From NCBI GenBank assembly GCA_910576815.1, contig CAJTKA010000011.1, positions 21,129-85,128 on the forward strand: a stretch of 64,000 bases of DNA. Reading direction: 5' to 3'. Below the pieces are notes generated by a model. It had not been told where the DNA came from, ran no database searches, and saw only the letters and a list, made by a program, of their open reading frames with translations. Below, in pieces: positions 1 through 8,700 of the stretch. The position numbers and the translations under genes were made by a program. The stretch comes from an uncultured Lachnospiraceae bacterium. GTDB taxonomy: Bacteria; Bacillota; Clostridia; Lachnospirales; Lachnospiraceae. Positions within the stretch are counted from its first letter, which is position 1; each line of letters opens with the position of its first letter.

Positions 1-1334
1 GAATAAAGGCTCTTGCCCCACTGCTGATCCAGCGAGATATAGACTCTGGCATTGCCGTTCACGCTTAAAAGCGCATTGTAAAAGATGCGGAACGCCCTGG
101 CGTACTCATCCACATAGCTTGCCGTATCCATATGCTCGATATGATTCCACTCGCTTCTGGCGTTGATCTCATTGCCAATGACCCAGTTCATGACTTTGCC
201 GTGACCGGTACCGGAATAACGGTTTGCCAGGAAAGAAGCGATGGCCGCTATGGCCTCCGTGCCGCTCTCGTCAGTGGCATTGAAGGCATAATAGGGTGCA
301 TGACCGCCCGAGCGTGCCTTGGGATGGATCAGCTCCGGACGGGAGGAGATGTCATTTAAGACGATCGCCGTGGTGATGATTCCCCTGCTCGTAAGCGAAG
401 TAAAGATATAGTCGTACTCCGCGATGATCTGTCCGTTAAAGGCATAACTTCTTCCATTATATGTGTAGTGAACCGTGGGGTAATAATCATTGCTGGTGGG
501 ACCGAGGATCCTGCTCAGGGGAATGTTGTAGGCAGCATGCCTTACCCCCAGATCGTCCAACTCCGTGGTCCGCAGCTTCTCGGGATCCACGAGCAGTCCT
601 TTTTTCGATTTGGTATCCCCGAAAGAAGGCGTGTATTTGGCGATTGCCTCAGGATTCGTAATATAGTGCGGCCTGGTGATGGGCAGATATGTACCGTTCT
701 TTTTGACCGCCACTACAAATTTGGAAAACAGCCGCGAGGCGGCAGTGTTATAGTTTAGATTGACCGAAAAAGTCAAATCTACGTCTTTCTGGTCTTCGCT
801 GATATATTCACTGGTTGCAAGTTCAGTCTGATATGCTTTTTCCTCAAAAAGATAATAATAGCCATCGTCGCTGACCGCCAGATCTCTGGCCCTCATGGAA
901 ATATCGATCTTTCCGGTCTCCGTGTTGATCAGACAGCTCTCAATGGTGGCAAAATCCGCCGCATTCTCAGCGGTGACCTCCACTTCCCTCGGCCTGTTGC
1001 GGATACCTTCCAACATATAGTGCGCTGCATCCACAAGCGCCTGCGTGGTATCCTTGCCGGCATTTTCTCTGACGTTCTCTTTGCGATGCTGCGTCTTGCT
1101 GTACTCCGCTAACTCTACGGCTTCCATATGCACCATAGCTTCCACCGCAGCCGAATCCGCTCTTTCCTGCTCTGCAAGCATGGTCATCCGATATCCCGCA
1201 AAACCGCCTGCAACGGACAGCAAAACAGCGCAGACGGCGAGGAGGATCCATTTTCTCCCTCTCCGCTTTCCGCGTTTTTTTACAGTCCTTTTTGCGATCG
1301 TCTTTCCGTCGTCAGCCGTATCGGTTGTTCCCAT
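1..1334 (-). CDS. DUF5722-like secreted/membrane-anchored protein, C-terminus outside window
   Basis: The frame is open from an ATG at 1334 to the window edge, so 444 codons of the N-terminal side are visible and the end is missing. An AAAGGAAA ribosome site lies about 6 nt upstream of the ATG. The protein starts with a Lys/Arg-rich cytoplasmic tail (RTVKKRGKRRGRK) followed by one hydrophobic segment (about residues 29-47), so it is probably exported and membrane-anchored. The later part contains NWVIGNEINARSEWNH, which resembles the acid/base Asn-Glu motif of TIM-barrel glycoside hydrolases, and fits my recollection of DUF5722 proteins of Lachnospiraceae. The family assignment is from memory, and no substrate can be inferred. 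Confidence 0.65.
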   Translation of the reverse strand, partial: MGTTDTADDGKTIAKRTVKKRGKRRGRKWILLAVCAVLLSVAGGFAGYRMTMLAEQERADSAAVEAMVHMEAVELAEYSKTQHRKENVRENAGKDTTQALVDAAHYMLEGIRNRPREVEVTAENAADFATIESCLINTETGKIDISMRARDLAVSDDGYYYLFEEKAYQTELATSEYISEDQKDVDLTFSVNLNYNTAASRLFSKFVVAVKKNGTYLPITRPHYITNPEAIAKYTPSFGDTKSKKGLLVDPEKLRTTELDDLGVRHAAYNIPLSRILGPTSNDYYPTVHYTYNGRSYAFNGQIIAEYDYIFTSLTSRGIITTAIVLNDISSRPELIHPKARSGGHAPYYAFNATDESGTEAIAAIASFLANRYSGTGHGKVMNWVIGNEINARSEWNHIEHMDTASYVDEYARAFRIFYNALLSVNGNARVYISLDQQWGKSLY

Positions 1335-1421
1335 GGGATTTCCTTTTCTCTTACTGATCTGTCTGCCTGCGAATGCGACAGCTTAGATTATTGTACTATA
1401 TTGCCCGAAAAAAGTCCATGT

Positions 1422-2129
1422 CTAGTTCAAAATAAGCTCATCCACCGTCACAAACTCATAGCCCTCCTCTTGCAGGATATCCACGATTTTAAGGGCTGCC
1501 GTCACGCTGGAGGCATATTCGTCGTGCATTAAAATGACAGCATTTTCCTTCGCCTTGTCCGTAACCTTTTTCACGATCCCCGACACATTGGTACTGCTCC
1601 AATCCAGTGGATCGATGTTCCAGAGTACCGGCAGCATCGTCAGTTCCGTCTCCAGACTCTTATCCCAGCAGCCATAGGGCGGGCGCACAAACAGCACCTC
1701 CTCCCCCGTGATCCCCGTAAGCAGCTCGTTGGTCTTCTTTAGCTCCGCCTTGAATGCTTCCCGATTCTTCTTGGTGAGCTGAATGTGGCTGTACGTATGA
1801 TTGCCGATCAGATGCCCTTCCTCCTGCATCCGCCGCACCAACTCCGGATGGGCTTCCGCCTGCTTTCCCATCAAAAAAAAACTTGCTTTGGCTCCCCGCT
1901 CTTTCAAGCCGTCCAAAAGCTGCGGCGTATAGACCGGATCCGGTCCGTCATCAAACGTGATTGCTATCTTTCGATTTTCCATCCTTTCCTCTTTGTTGGT
2001 AACACATGTTATGTTTTTATCATTCCCGCTTCTGTCCTCCTGCTGTACCACCATGCCAAATCCACTCACAAGCGCCGCACACAAAAAGAGCGCCGTGCTT
2101 ATGAGCACCCTGTCCTTCATGCTCATCAC
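1422..2129 (-). CDS. polysaccharide deacetylase (NodB domain)
   Basis: 235 residues. A short hydrophobic N-terminus (VLISTALFLCAALVSGFG) looks like a signal peptide or anchor. The NodB domain shows motif 1 ITFDDGPD (catalytic base and metal Asp), motif 2 HTYSH (metal His residues) and a later RPPYG motif, so the metal-dependent deacetylase machinery is complete. Such enzymes remove N-acetyl groups from peptidoglycan or other surface glycans outside the membrane. The start is uncertain among GTG 2129, ATG 2126 and ATG 2120, and no strong ribosome site is seen. It lies 131 bp after the histidine kinase gene on the same strand and might be transcribed with it. Confidence 0.85.
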   Translation of the reverse strand: MMSMKDRVLISTALFLCAALVSGFGMVVQQEDRSGNDKNITCVTNKEERMENRKIAITFDDGPDPVYTPQLLDGLKERGAKASFFLMGKQAEAHPELVRRMQEEGHLIGNHTYSHIQLTKKNREAFKAELKKTNELLTGITGEEVLFVRPPYGCWDKSLETELTMLPVLWNIDPLDWSSTNVSGIVKKVTDKAKENAVILMHDEYASSVTAALKIVDILQEEGYEFVTVDELILN

Positions 2130-2260
2130 AGAACAACACCCACAGTTATCTTCTTAGCTCATATATATGTCAAATCCTTCCGACAGATTCAGCATCCTGT
2201 ATAACTTCCCATTCATGCACGGTCAAAACGGCAGCAGCCCTCTGTAAATAGCTCCCGACC

Positions 2261-3403
2261 TTACGCTCCCTGCAGGCGAATCTGGAAGGCTTTCGTGTAG
2301 CCCTCCCCAAAATTTTGGTTCAGCACAAGTTTCCCGCCGTGCATTTCCACGATCTTTTTGGCAATTCCGAGCCCCAGACCGCTGCCGCCCTTGGAAGTAC
2401 GAGCACTGTCCGCTCTGGTAAAAGGATCGAAAATATGCGCCGCAAACGCAGGATCGATGGGCTCTCCGTCATCCGCCACCGTGATCTCATAATCATCCAG
2501 GCGCACCAGGACCCGCCCCCCTGCCTTTCCGTAACGAAGCGCATTCGTGAGCAGATTCGTGACTGCCCGTCCAAGCTGCAGCGCATCCATCTCAAACGCT
2601 GTATCCTCCTCCGATATTTCAGTAACAACCGTTATGCTTTTATCTTCAAAGTCGGTATAGAGAAGGGCCGTCATTTTGCGCACAAGTTCCGCCAGATCTC
2701 CCCGCTCCTTATGCAGGGTAAAACCCTCGCTCTCCAACTTCACATACTCAAATAGAAGCGTGAGCAGCTCGTCCATCCGCAGCGATTTCTGATAGATCAC
2801 GTCCAGATAGGACTGTTTCTTTTCCTCCGCCACCAACCCCTCCGATAAAGCTCTGCAGTAGCCGCAGATGGTGGTGACCGGCGTCTTGATATCGTGGGCA
2901 ATATCCGATAACAGGAGATTTCTCCGTCTTTCAAACGCCTGCTGCTGCTCCTTTTCCTCCTCCAGGAGCTCGTTCATCTTCTTCACCACCATGCGGCAGT
3001 AAAAGAAGCCCCCCACCAGGTAAGGCGCCATGCGCAGTTCCAGCAAAAAGAGCACCACACAGAATATGCCAAAGCGTAAAAGGCGGCCTGAGATCCCTCC
3101 GGCATAGGACGCGTTAACGCTGATCTGAATCCCCCACGTCCCACTGTCTATTCCCTGCTTGACCCACTGCGAGAGATCTCCCGGCAGAAAATCGGCCAAA
3201 AAATAACATAACAGGTGTAATAAATCAGTGATCACACTGCCGTCGCTCACAAAACGAATATCCAGATAAGAAAGAAGCCGGTACAAAAGGGGAAAACCTG
3301 CCACGCTGAAAAAGAGGTTGAGCAGTTCCCCGCTCAGATACATGACCGCCATCAGGATCAGGAAGCGCCTGATCAAAAATAGTCTCAGATCCTGTTTATT
3401 CAT
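2261..3403 (-). CDS. sensor histidine kinase, VanS-like
   Basis: 380 residues from ATG 3403. I prefer this start over the upstream one at 3439 because GGAGTGAGG lies just ahead of it at the end of the response regulator gene. Two N-terminal membrane segments (about 11-37 and 112-135) flank an extracytoplasmic region of roughly 75 residues. The HisKA domain has the phospho-acceptor His170 in SDIAHDIKTP; the ATPase domain has the N box NLLTNALRYG and the G boxes DDGEP and GSGLGLGIAKK. It pairs with the adjacent OmpR-type regulator. VanS-like kinases often respond to cell-envelope stress or antibiotics; the actual signal is unknown. Confidence 0.9.
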   Translation of the reverse strand: MNKQDLRLFLIRRFLILMAVMYLSGELLNLFFSVAGFPLLYRLLSYLDIRFVSDGSVITDLLHLLCYFLADFLPGDLSQWVKQGIDSGTWGIQISVNASYAGGISGRLLRFGIFCVVLFLLELRMAPYLVGGFFYCRMVVKKMNELLEEEKEQQQAFERRRNLLLSDIAHDIKTPVTTICGYCRALSEGLVAEEKKQSYLDVIYQKSLRMDELLTLLFEYVKLESEGFTLHKERGDLAELVRKMTALLYTDFEDKSITVVTEISEEDTAFEMDALQLGRAVTNLLTNALRYGKAGGRVLVRLDDYEITVADDGEPIDPAFAAHIFDPFTRADSARTSKGGSGLGLGIAKKIVEMHGGKLVLNQNFGEGYTKAFQIRLQGA

Positions 3404-3413
3404 ACACGCTCCC

Positions 3414-4112
3414 TCACTCCTTCTCCATACGGTAGCCAAGTCCCCTGATGGTGGTGATATATTCCCTGCCGTCGTGGGTCAGCTTCGCGCGCAGCTTGGA
3501 GATGCACACCATCACGCTGTTGTCGGAAACCATATAGTCCTCCTCCCAGCCCGTCTCAAAAATCTGCTGCTTGGTAAACACTTTGCCGGGATTTTCCATA
3601 AAAAGCTTAAGGATACGGAACTCCACGGAAGTCAGCTCGACCCGTTCTTCTTTGCGGTACAAAAGACAGGAATCCGGCTCCAGCCGCAGTTCTCCCAGCG
3701 TCAGCGCGCCACCGCCCGCATCCTCCTGCTTTTCTCCCGCTCCCAGCGCATAAAACCTGCGCAGATTGGACTTTACGCGCGCTACTGCTTCCAGCGGCAC
3801 AAAGGGTTTCGTGATATAGTCGTCTGCCCCCAGATCGAGCCCCAAAATCTTATCCGAGTCACTGCTCTTTGCCGAAAGCATGAGTACCGGGAGGTTATTA
3901 CCCTCCCGGATATTCCGTAACACACGATATCCGTCCAAGCCCGGCATCATGATGTCCAGGATCGCCAAATCGACCTTTTCCTGTTTCAGCAGTCTGTCAG
4001 CTTCCAGCCCATCCGCCGCTTCCAGGATCTCGTACCCTTCCTTTTCCAGATAGAGGCGGAGAAGATCACGAATCTCCGCCTCGTCGTCAGCTATCAAAAT
4101 CTTATATGCCAT
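3414..4112 (-). CDS. OmpR/PhoB-family response regulator, VanR-like
   Basis: 232 residues from ATG 4112, which has GAGAGG 8-9 nt upstream; the longer reading from 4133 has no better site. The receiver domain shows the acidic pair Asp9-Asp10, the phospho-acceptor Asp53 (ILDIMMPGLDG) and Lys82. The C-terminal winged helix ends with SDNSVMVCISKLRAKL and the typical RGLGYR. The kinase gene follows 10 bp downstream. The 11-bp-period direct repeat at 5112-5129 upstream of the DUF975 gene is the natural candidate for its binding site, which would make the three genes autoregulated. Confidence 0.92.
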   Translation of the reverse strand: MAYKILIADDEAEIRDLLRLYLEKEGYEILEAADGLEADRLLKQEKVDLAILDIMMPGLDGYRVLRNIREGNNLPVLMLSAKSSDSDKILGLDLGADDYITKPFVPLEAVARVKSNLRRFYALGAGEKQEDAGGGALTLGELRLEPDSCLLYRKEERVELTSVEFRILKLFMENPGKVFTKQQIFETGWEEDYMVSDNSVMVCISKLRAKLTHDGREYITTIRGLGYRMEKE

Positions 4113-4132
4113 GTGAAATTTCCTCTCTATCA

Positions 4133-4987
4133 TTACTGCTCAGTAATCATAACAGGTGTTTCTTTTGTTCCTTTCAATTCCTCGTAGAGTGCCGCAAAGG
4201 TCAGATTGCGGTACGGATTCACATAGAAGATCTCCACCATGCCAAGTGTCAGCAGACCCAGGAAATCCCAGAGGATAAACGACAGCCCCAGCACGAAAGC
4301 TCTCCACTTATGACCGTTCATCATGTCGCGGCTTTTGTCAAGCGCTTCGCGACAATCCATATCGGGCGTTTCCGACAGAATATAGGGCACCATCAGGTAC
4401 TGATACATCTTCACGATTCCCGGTATCACCAAGAGGAGCGTCCACAAAAAGGTGTAAAGATCTCTGTAAAACATAACCTTCACCACATTCTTATAGGAAT
4501 GGTCGTAAGCAAACGCGACTTCCTTCACCTGCGCCACATCTTCGACGCTCTTGCGCATAAAGCGTTTTCCGCCCACATCGAAGGGGTTGATCAGGAAAAT
4601 GTCCACCACGATGAACACTGCCAGGATAAAGAAGAATACGATCAAAAAAACAACGATCATAACAATGCCCACGATCACATTCTCATCGTCAATAATGACA
4701 CCAATGTCACTCAGCTCGGTCTCGTCGCGTCCGGTTATATGCGCTACCAGCTCGTCTGTGCCGGACATCACTTCCACGCCATCCACAACGATGATATCTT
4801 CTGCGGCGTTCTCTGCCTGCTCCACGCTGCTCTCGGAATCGGCATGCTTTATCACTGACTTGGAAAAGCTATAACCGCCTGCCTCACAGCCAAGCAGCAT
4901 CAAAAGTATTGATACCAGCAAAACCTTCCAATAATTTCTTTGCAGGGACGCCTTAGCCCTTTCCTTTAATTTTCTTCTCGTCCACAT
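4133..4987 (-). CDS. DUF975 family integral membrane protein
   Basis: 284 residues beginning MWTRRKLKERAKASLQRNYW, the characteristic start of DUF975 proteins. Hydrophobic segments occur around residues 22-38, 108-135, 175-195 and 236-258. A loop of about 60 residues between the first two segments is acidic and probably extracytoplasmic. The function is unknown. It is the first gene of a likely operon with the response regulator and kinase, so it is either a target of that system or part of its signalling. Confidence 0.8.
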   Translation of the reverse strand: MWTRRKLKERAKASLQRNYWKVLLVSILLMLLGCEAGGYSFSKSVIKHADSESSVEQAENAAEDIIVVDGVEVMSGTDELVAHITGRDETELSDIGVIIDDENVIVGIVMIVVFLIVFFFILAVFIVVDIFLINPFDVGGKRFMRKSVEDVAQVKEVAFAYDHSYKNVVKVMFYRDLYTFLWTLLLVIPGIVKMYQYLMVPYILSETPDMDCREALDKSRDMMNGHKWRAFVLGLSFILWDFLGLLTLGMVEIFYVNPYRNLTFAALYEELKGTKETPVMITEQ

Positions 4988-5074
4988 AATCTTTCCCTCT
5001 CTTTTCTATTTGAAGTGTTACTCGGGAGCCGTTCGATCCGCTTTTTCGTTTCGCGTCTCCCTGTCTACATTGAC

Positions 5075-5129
5075 AGGATAGCACTCCACTCTTAAAGGAA
5101 AAGAGCATCCGCCTTAAGTTAACCTTAAA
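5075..5129 (-). promoter_or_regulatory. direct-repeat operator and weak promoter upstream of the DUF975-RR-HK operon
   Basis: CCTTAAG (5112-5118) and CCTTAAA (5123-5129) form a direct repeat with an 11-bp period, one helical turn, as OmpR-family regulators use. Toward the gene, on the minus strand, lie a poor -35 (TTTTCC, 5102-5097) and, 16 bp on, a fair -10 (TATCCT, 5080-5075). A poor -35 with tandem sites just upstream fits an activated promoter. Assignment to the neighbouring regulator is inference. Confidence 0.5.
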
Positions 5130-5140
5130 GCGAAGGCCCT

Positions 5141-7093
5141 CTAATTTTTCTCCAAATTCATATATTGCAGATAATGCTCGGCAAAGTTCTTCCGTTTCGC
5201 CAGATTTACACTTTCTACCACAATTCCTGAAGTAAGCATCTCCTCCAGGGCGCTCCTGTCGATCCTGCCCTCCCACAGCGCACGCCCCATCAAGAAGGCG
5301 CCTGCCAGCGAGGTATTTCCCACGACCTGTACCCTGCCCCGTAGACTGGCAGGCAGAAGGCCGATGGCATAAGCCGCCTCCTCATCCAGTTCATAACCGA
5401 AGCCGCCCGCCAAATACGCCTTTGTCCCCTGCGGACACCCCATCTCCTGCCACAAGATCTCGATCCCGGCACGAATCGCTGCTTTTGCCATTTGCAAAGC
5501 GCGGATATCTTCCTTTTTCATGCGGCCGCAGACCTCATGTCCCGATTCCGCGTTGGCACCACTCTGTATCTGCTCTGCAGCGATACGATTCCTGACCGCT
5601 TCCGCGGCAGTATTGCTTCGCGCCATCTCCACGGGAACACCTTCCGAAAAATAAGGTTCCGCCAGCAGCCCCGTCTCGTCGAGGATTCCCTGCCGTAAAA
5701 ATGACGCCGTAAGAGCAATCCGATCCGTACCGATGAGGACGTTCTCTCCGCTTCCCTCAAACGCCGGTCCTGCTGCCGTCGCCGTAACCAGCATGCGTCT
5801 GCCGTCCGTGATTGCTATCTCACCGTTGGTTCCCAGGTCGATCAGGAGGCGCGCACCGTCCGTCGCGATAGCGACACCCACCTTACCCCCCTGCATCTGC
5901 CGGACATCTTCATTCTCAAAACCGGGCAGCATCCGCATCGCGTATAGTCCTGCCACCACATCGCCCCCCACAAAAGCGCTGATACCGGGGGTAAGATACA
6001 CCGGCAGTTTCCTCAAAATCTCCCCCTCCCAAACCTGTCGCTCCGCTTCCGAAACAACTCCGTCCGTCAAACTTCTCGCCGCCTTCGCGCTATCGGAAGC
6101 CAAACAGGCAAAAAGCGTTTCCGGCTTCATCTCCTGCACACCGATCTTTACCGGCGTAAAGGGGCTCCTCCCCAGACTCTGTACATCATATCCTAATAGG
6201 AGGTGTTCCATCGCCGTATTTCCTGCAATGCACATACAGCGAAGCCGTTTTGCCGCCTTTTCAAGACTGCCCTCCCGTATCGTCAGAAAATCAAGAAAAC
6301 GCCGCTGCCCCCGAAAAAGGGATTCGCAGACCAGCCTCTGCAATTCTCCCCTGTGCCCCGTACAGGATGCCTGGATACGAGAGAGCACATCGGCTCCGTA
6401 ACTTCTCTGTGGATTATGTTCACAGTAAGTATCGACCACCTCTCCCGTCTTCATGGTCATAAGCTGCATAGCGATCGTGGTAGTGCCCAGATCCACGGCA
6501 ATCATATAATCCATAACATCTGATTTGTTATTTGAAACCGCAGACACATGCTTCAACAGGCTTTCTTCTGATTTTATAACATGCGATTGGCCTTCAGAAA
6601 TAGCAGCTGATGCTTTTACCGTGTTTTCTGCGCTGTCTTTTTGCTTATTTTCGCATTCCATAACGTCCGCTGTTTGATTTTCAGTCTGTTCTTTTCCTTG
6701 ACCACTTGAGTCAGCATTTTCTGACACAAGTATCGTTTTTGTCAAAATCGGAATCTCCGGCTCCTTATTCTGCAGCAGCCTGATGACACAGTCGGTCCGT
6801 GGCTTCGCAATACAGGCAAGACGGTAGCCGCGCCTCAGTTCCTCGGGCGAAAAGCGCTTTCTCTCCAAAGCGGAAGGCATCGGCGCTCCGTCCAAAAACT
6901 GCACCGCGCATCTGCCGCACTCTCCCCGGCCACCGCAGAGACTGCTTTCCAGTAAGCGATTTTCCTGTAAAACTGACAAAACTGTCACAAAAGGATCCTG
7001 TGTCAACAAGATCCTTTTGGGCGTCTGCCCTTCCCCAATGGTGTTCTGTTTTTCGTCATCAATAACGACTGTGATTTTAATTTTTTCAGACAA
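5141..7093 (-). CDS. ferredoxin-ASKHA protein (DUF4445/RamA-like corrinoid activation protein)
   Basis: 650 residues if translation starts at TTG 7093, which has GAGGAG about 10 nt upstream and overlaps the end of the DUF4250 gene; a start at 7165 would add 24 residues unlike the family. Residues 1-100 form a plant-type 2Fe-2S ferredoxin domain with Cys53, Cys59, Cys62 and Cys94. A polar linker (about 105-190) leads to an ASKHA ATPase domain with VDLGTTTIAMQ, CIAGNTAMEH and LIDLGTNGEIA. Proteins of this kind reduce the cobalt of corrinoid proteins in an ATP-dependent way to reactivate methyltransferases. No corrinoid protein or methyltransferase gene is adjacent, so the partner is unknown. 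Confidence 0.85.
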   Translation of the reverse strand: MSEKIKITVVIDDEKQNTIGEGQTPKRILLTQDPFVTVLSVLQENRLLESSLCGGRGECGRCAVQFLDGAPMPSALERKRFSPEELRRGYRLACIAKPRTDCVIRLLQNKEPEIPILTKTILVSENADSSGQGKEQTENQTADVMECENKQKDSAENTVKASAAISEGQSHVIKSEESLLKHVSAVSNNKSDVMDYMIAVDLGTTTIAMQLMTMKTGEVVDTYCEHNPQRSYGADVLSRIQASCTGHRGELQRLVCESLFRGQRRFLDFLTIREGSLEKAAKRLRCMCIAGNTAMEHLLLGYDVQSLGRSPFTPVKIGVQEMKPETLFACLASDSAKAARSLTDGVVSEAERQVWEGEILRKLPVYLTPGISAFVGGDVVAGLYAMRMLPGFENEDVRQMQGGKVGVAIATDGARLLIDLGTNGEIAITDGRRMLVTATAAGPAFEGSGENVLIGTDRIALTASFLRQGILDETGLLAEPYFSEGVPVEMARSNTAAEAVRNRIAAEQIQSGANAESGHEVCGRMKKEDIRALQMAKAAIRAGIEILWQEMGCPQGTKAYLAGGFGYELDEEAAYAIGLLPASLRGRVQVVGNTSLAGAFLMGRALWEGRIDRSALEEMLTSGIVVESVNLAKRKNFAEHYLQYMNLEKN

Positions 7094-7256
7094 ATTGATT
7101 TTTCTCCTCGTCGTAATGATAATCAATACCAGCCAGTTTTTCGACAATCTCCCGTCGGTCTGCATCCAGATCCTCGCAAAGCTGATCCAGATCGGAATAA
7201 AAATCGCGCAGCTTTAAGTTTACATAACTCAGTAGCATCACAGGGTCTTTCGGCAT
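7086..7256 (-). CDS. DUF4250 small protein
   Basis: 56 residues starting MPKDPVMLLSYVNLKLRDFY and ending HYDEEKNQFV. I recognise this as the DUF4250 family, a conserved small protein common in Firmicutes with no known function. An AGGCAGG ribosome site lies about 9 nt before ATG 7256. Its stop overlaps the proposed TTG start of the iron-sulfur ASKHA gene by 8 nt, which points to translational coupling. Confidence 0.8.
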   Translation of the reverse strand: MPKDPVMLLSYVNLKLRDFYSDLDQLCEDLDADRREIVEKLAGIDYHYDEEKNQFV

Positions 7257-7396
7257 CTTCCATACCTGCCTTTCTTAAAATGACGCTTTCTATTTATTAT
7301 AAAATAACACATTCTATTTCTCATTCACACAAAATCAAATGTCAATCTCAAACATCTCAACCGGGAAATGTCCTCTCTCAATAACACGCCTCTTTA

Positions 7397-8518
7397 TTAC
7401 CTTAGTGACATCTCCACCCGATACGTCTCCCCGTCGCTGACTACCCGTCCCATACTGCCACTGATCAGGGGCACCATCGGAGAGACGTGACCAATGTCCA
7501 CATCCATCAGGATCGGCACCCGGTATTTCCTAAGCATCTCGGTCACGGCCTGATACTCGTCGATACCAAATTCCTCCGCGCCCATTCCCAATCTCGGTCT
7601 GCCAATCAGGAAGCCGCTGCAATGCTTGAACCATCCCGCATGCTCCATCTGCCACATGGCACGGCGGATTCCCATGAGATTCAAGTCACAGGCTTCCAAA
7701 AACCAGAGGATACCGTCATTTTGATAACGGTCTACAAAGTCTGTCACCTTGTCATAGCCCGTCCCCAGAAGATTGACCAGACAATCCACGCAGCCGCCAA
7801 GCAGTCTGCCGGAAAAGTCGATCCGAGGTGTCTCTGCCGCAGCGGTCATCCTCATGCCCGATGCCATTTCAGCCGACTTCCCGTTTTCTCCTGCTGCAAG
7901 GCTCTCCACATTCGTCCTGCCGTCGGGCAGAAGATATTTTATGACAGAGGGTTCCGTCAGGCTGTAGGGTACGCAGGGATGCTCCTCATCTTTCAGAGAT
8001 TCCTTCTCCCAGCGGTCATATCCCGTCATGGTCAGCTTCTCTCCCCGCAAAAGCGCCATCGTATCCGACAGCGATTCATGCCAGGGTTCCATGCCGAAGG
8101 TCCCCGCGCAGGGACCATAGACGGAGGCCGTGTCGCAGATCGTGGTCAACAGGAAGGTGAAATTTGTGTTGTCGGAATAGCCCAGATACCACTTGGGATC
8201 TGCTTTCCGAATCCGCTCAAAATCCACATGATCCAAAATCTCGCACATCAGCTCGCCGCCGCCGCAGGAAATGAGAATATCGCTGTCCTGATCGCAATAT
8301 CCTTCCGTTAGCTCCTGCCCGCAGGAACGAGGCGTACTGCTGATGCCGACGCCATCCCCCGCATAGCAATTGGGACCAAGCTTCATGCGATAGCCCAGCT
8401 CTCCCCACTTTTTCTGTGCGTTATCAAATGCGCTCCTGTAGGGCTCGATGGCGCAGCCGCAGGAGGGCGCCACAAAACCGATGGTGCCGTTTTCTCGTAG
8501 AAAGTTCGGATATCGCAT
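7397..8518 (-). CDS. S66 family peptidase (LD-carboxypeptidase / MccF-like)
   Basis: 373 residues with an ATGGAG site close to ATG 8518. The S66 fold is recognisable: an N-terminal domain with GTIGFVAPS, the nucleophile Ser115 in LGYSDNT, the catalytic Glu in FLEACDLN and the His in DIGHVSPM. Members cleave either the L,D bond in peptidoglycan tetrapeptides (LdcA) or toxic aminoacyl-nucleotides (MccF). The extended length and the FLEACDLN context suit the MccF-like subgroup slightly better. No signal peptide is seen, so it should act in the cytoplasm. Confidence 0.85.
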   Translation of the reverse strand: MRYPNFLRENGTIGFVAPSCGCAIEPYRSAFDNAQKKWGELGYRMKLGPNCYAGDGVGISSTPRSCGQELTEGYCDQDSDILISCGGGELMCEILDHVDFERIRKADPKWYLGYSDNTNFTFLLTTICDTASVYGPCAGTFGMEPWHESLSDTMALLRGEKLTMTGYDRWEKESLKDEEHPCVPYSLTEPSVIKYLLPDGRTNVESLAAGENGKSAEMASGMRMTAAAETPRIDFSGRLLGGCVDCLVNLLGTGYDKVTDFVDRYQNDGILWFLEACDLNLMGIRRAMWQMEHAGWFKHCSGFLIGRPRLGMGAEEFGIDEYQAVTEMLRKYRVPILMDVDIGHVSPMVPLISGSMGRVVSDGETYRVEMSLR

Positions 8519-8614
8519 AAATTCTCCATTCTAATCTGCATTCATCAATAAGCAAACGTTTCTCATTTCTTTTTTCATACTATATCATATATTACTCTTT
8601 CTTACCAGTGGAAG

Positions 8615-8666
8615 CAAAGATCCGGCGTTTTCAGATCGTTCCCCGCACGCCGGGTCTTTGTTTTTT
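8615..8666 (+). terminator. terminator-like hairpin between clpB and the S66 gene
   Basis: The 14-bp arms CAAAGATCCGGCGT (8615-8628) and ACGCCGGGTCTTTG (8647-8660) pair with one wobble position around an 18-nt loop and are followed by six T on the plus strand. On the minus strand, where clpB is read, no T-run follows. Either it acts weakly for clpB or it belongs to an unrecognised plus-strand transcript. Confidence 0.45.
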
Positions 8667-8700
8667 CATTGCTCACAGATATCGCATCTGCTATTGCTCC

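Noticed and set aside
132..758. Short plus-strand frames in the first kilobase
   Set aside because: They are antisense to the DUF5722-like gene and show no motif or ribosome site.
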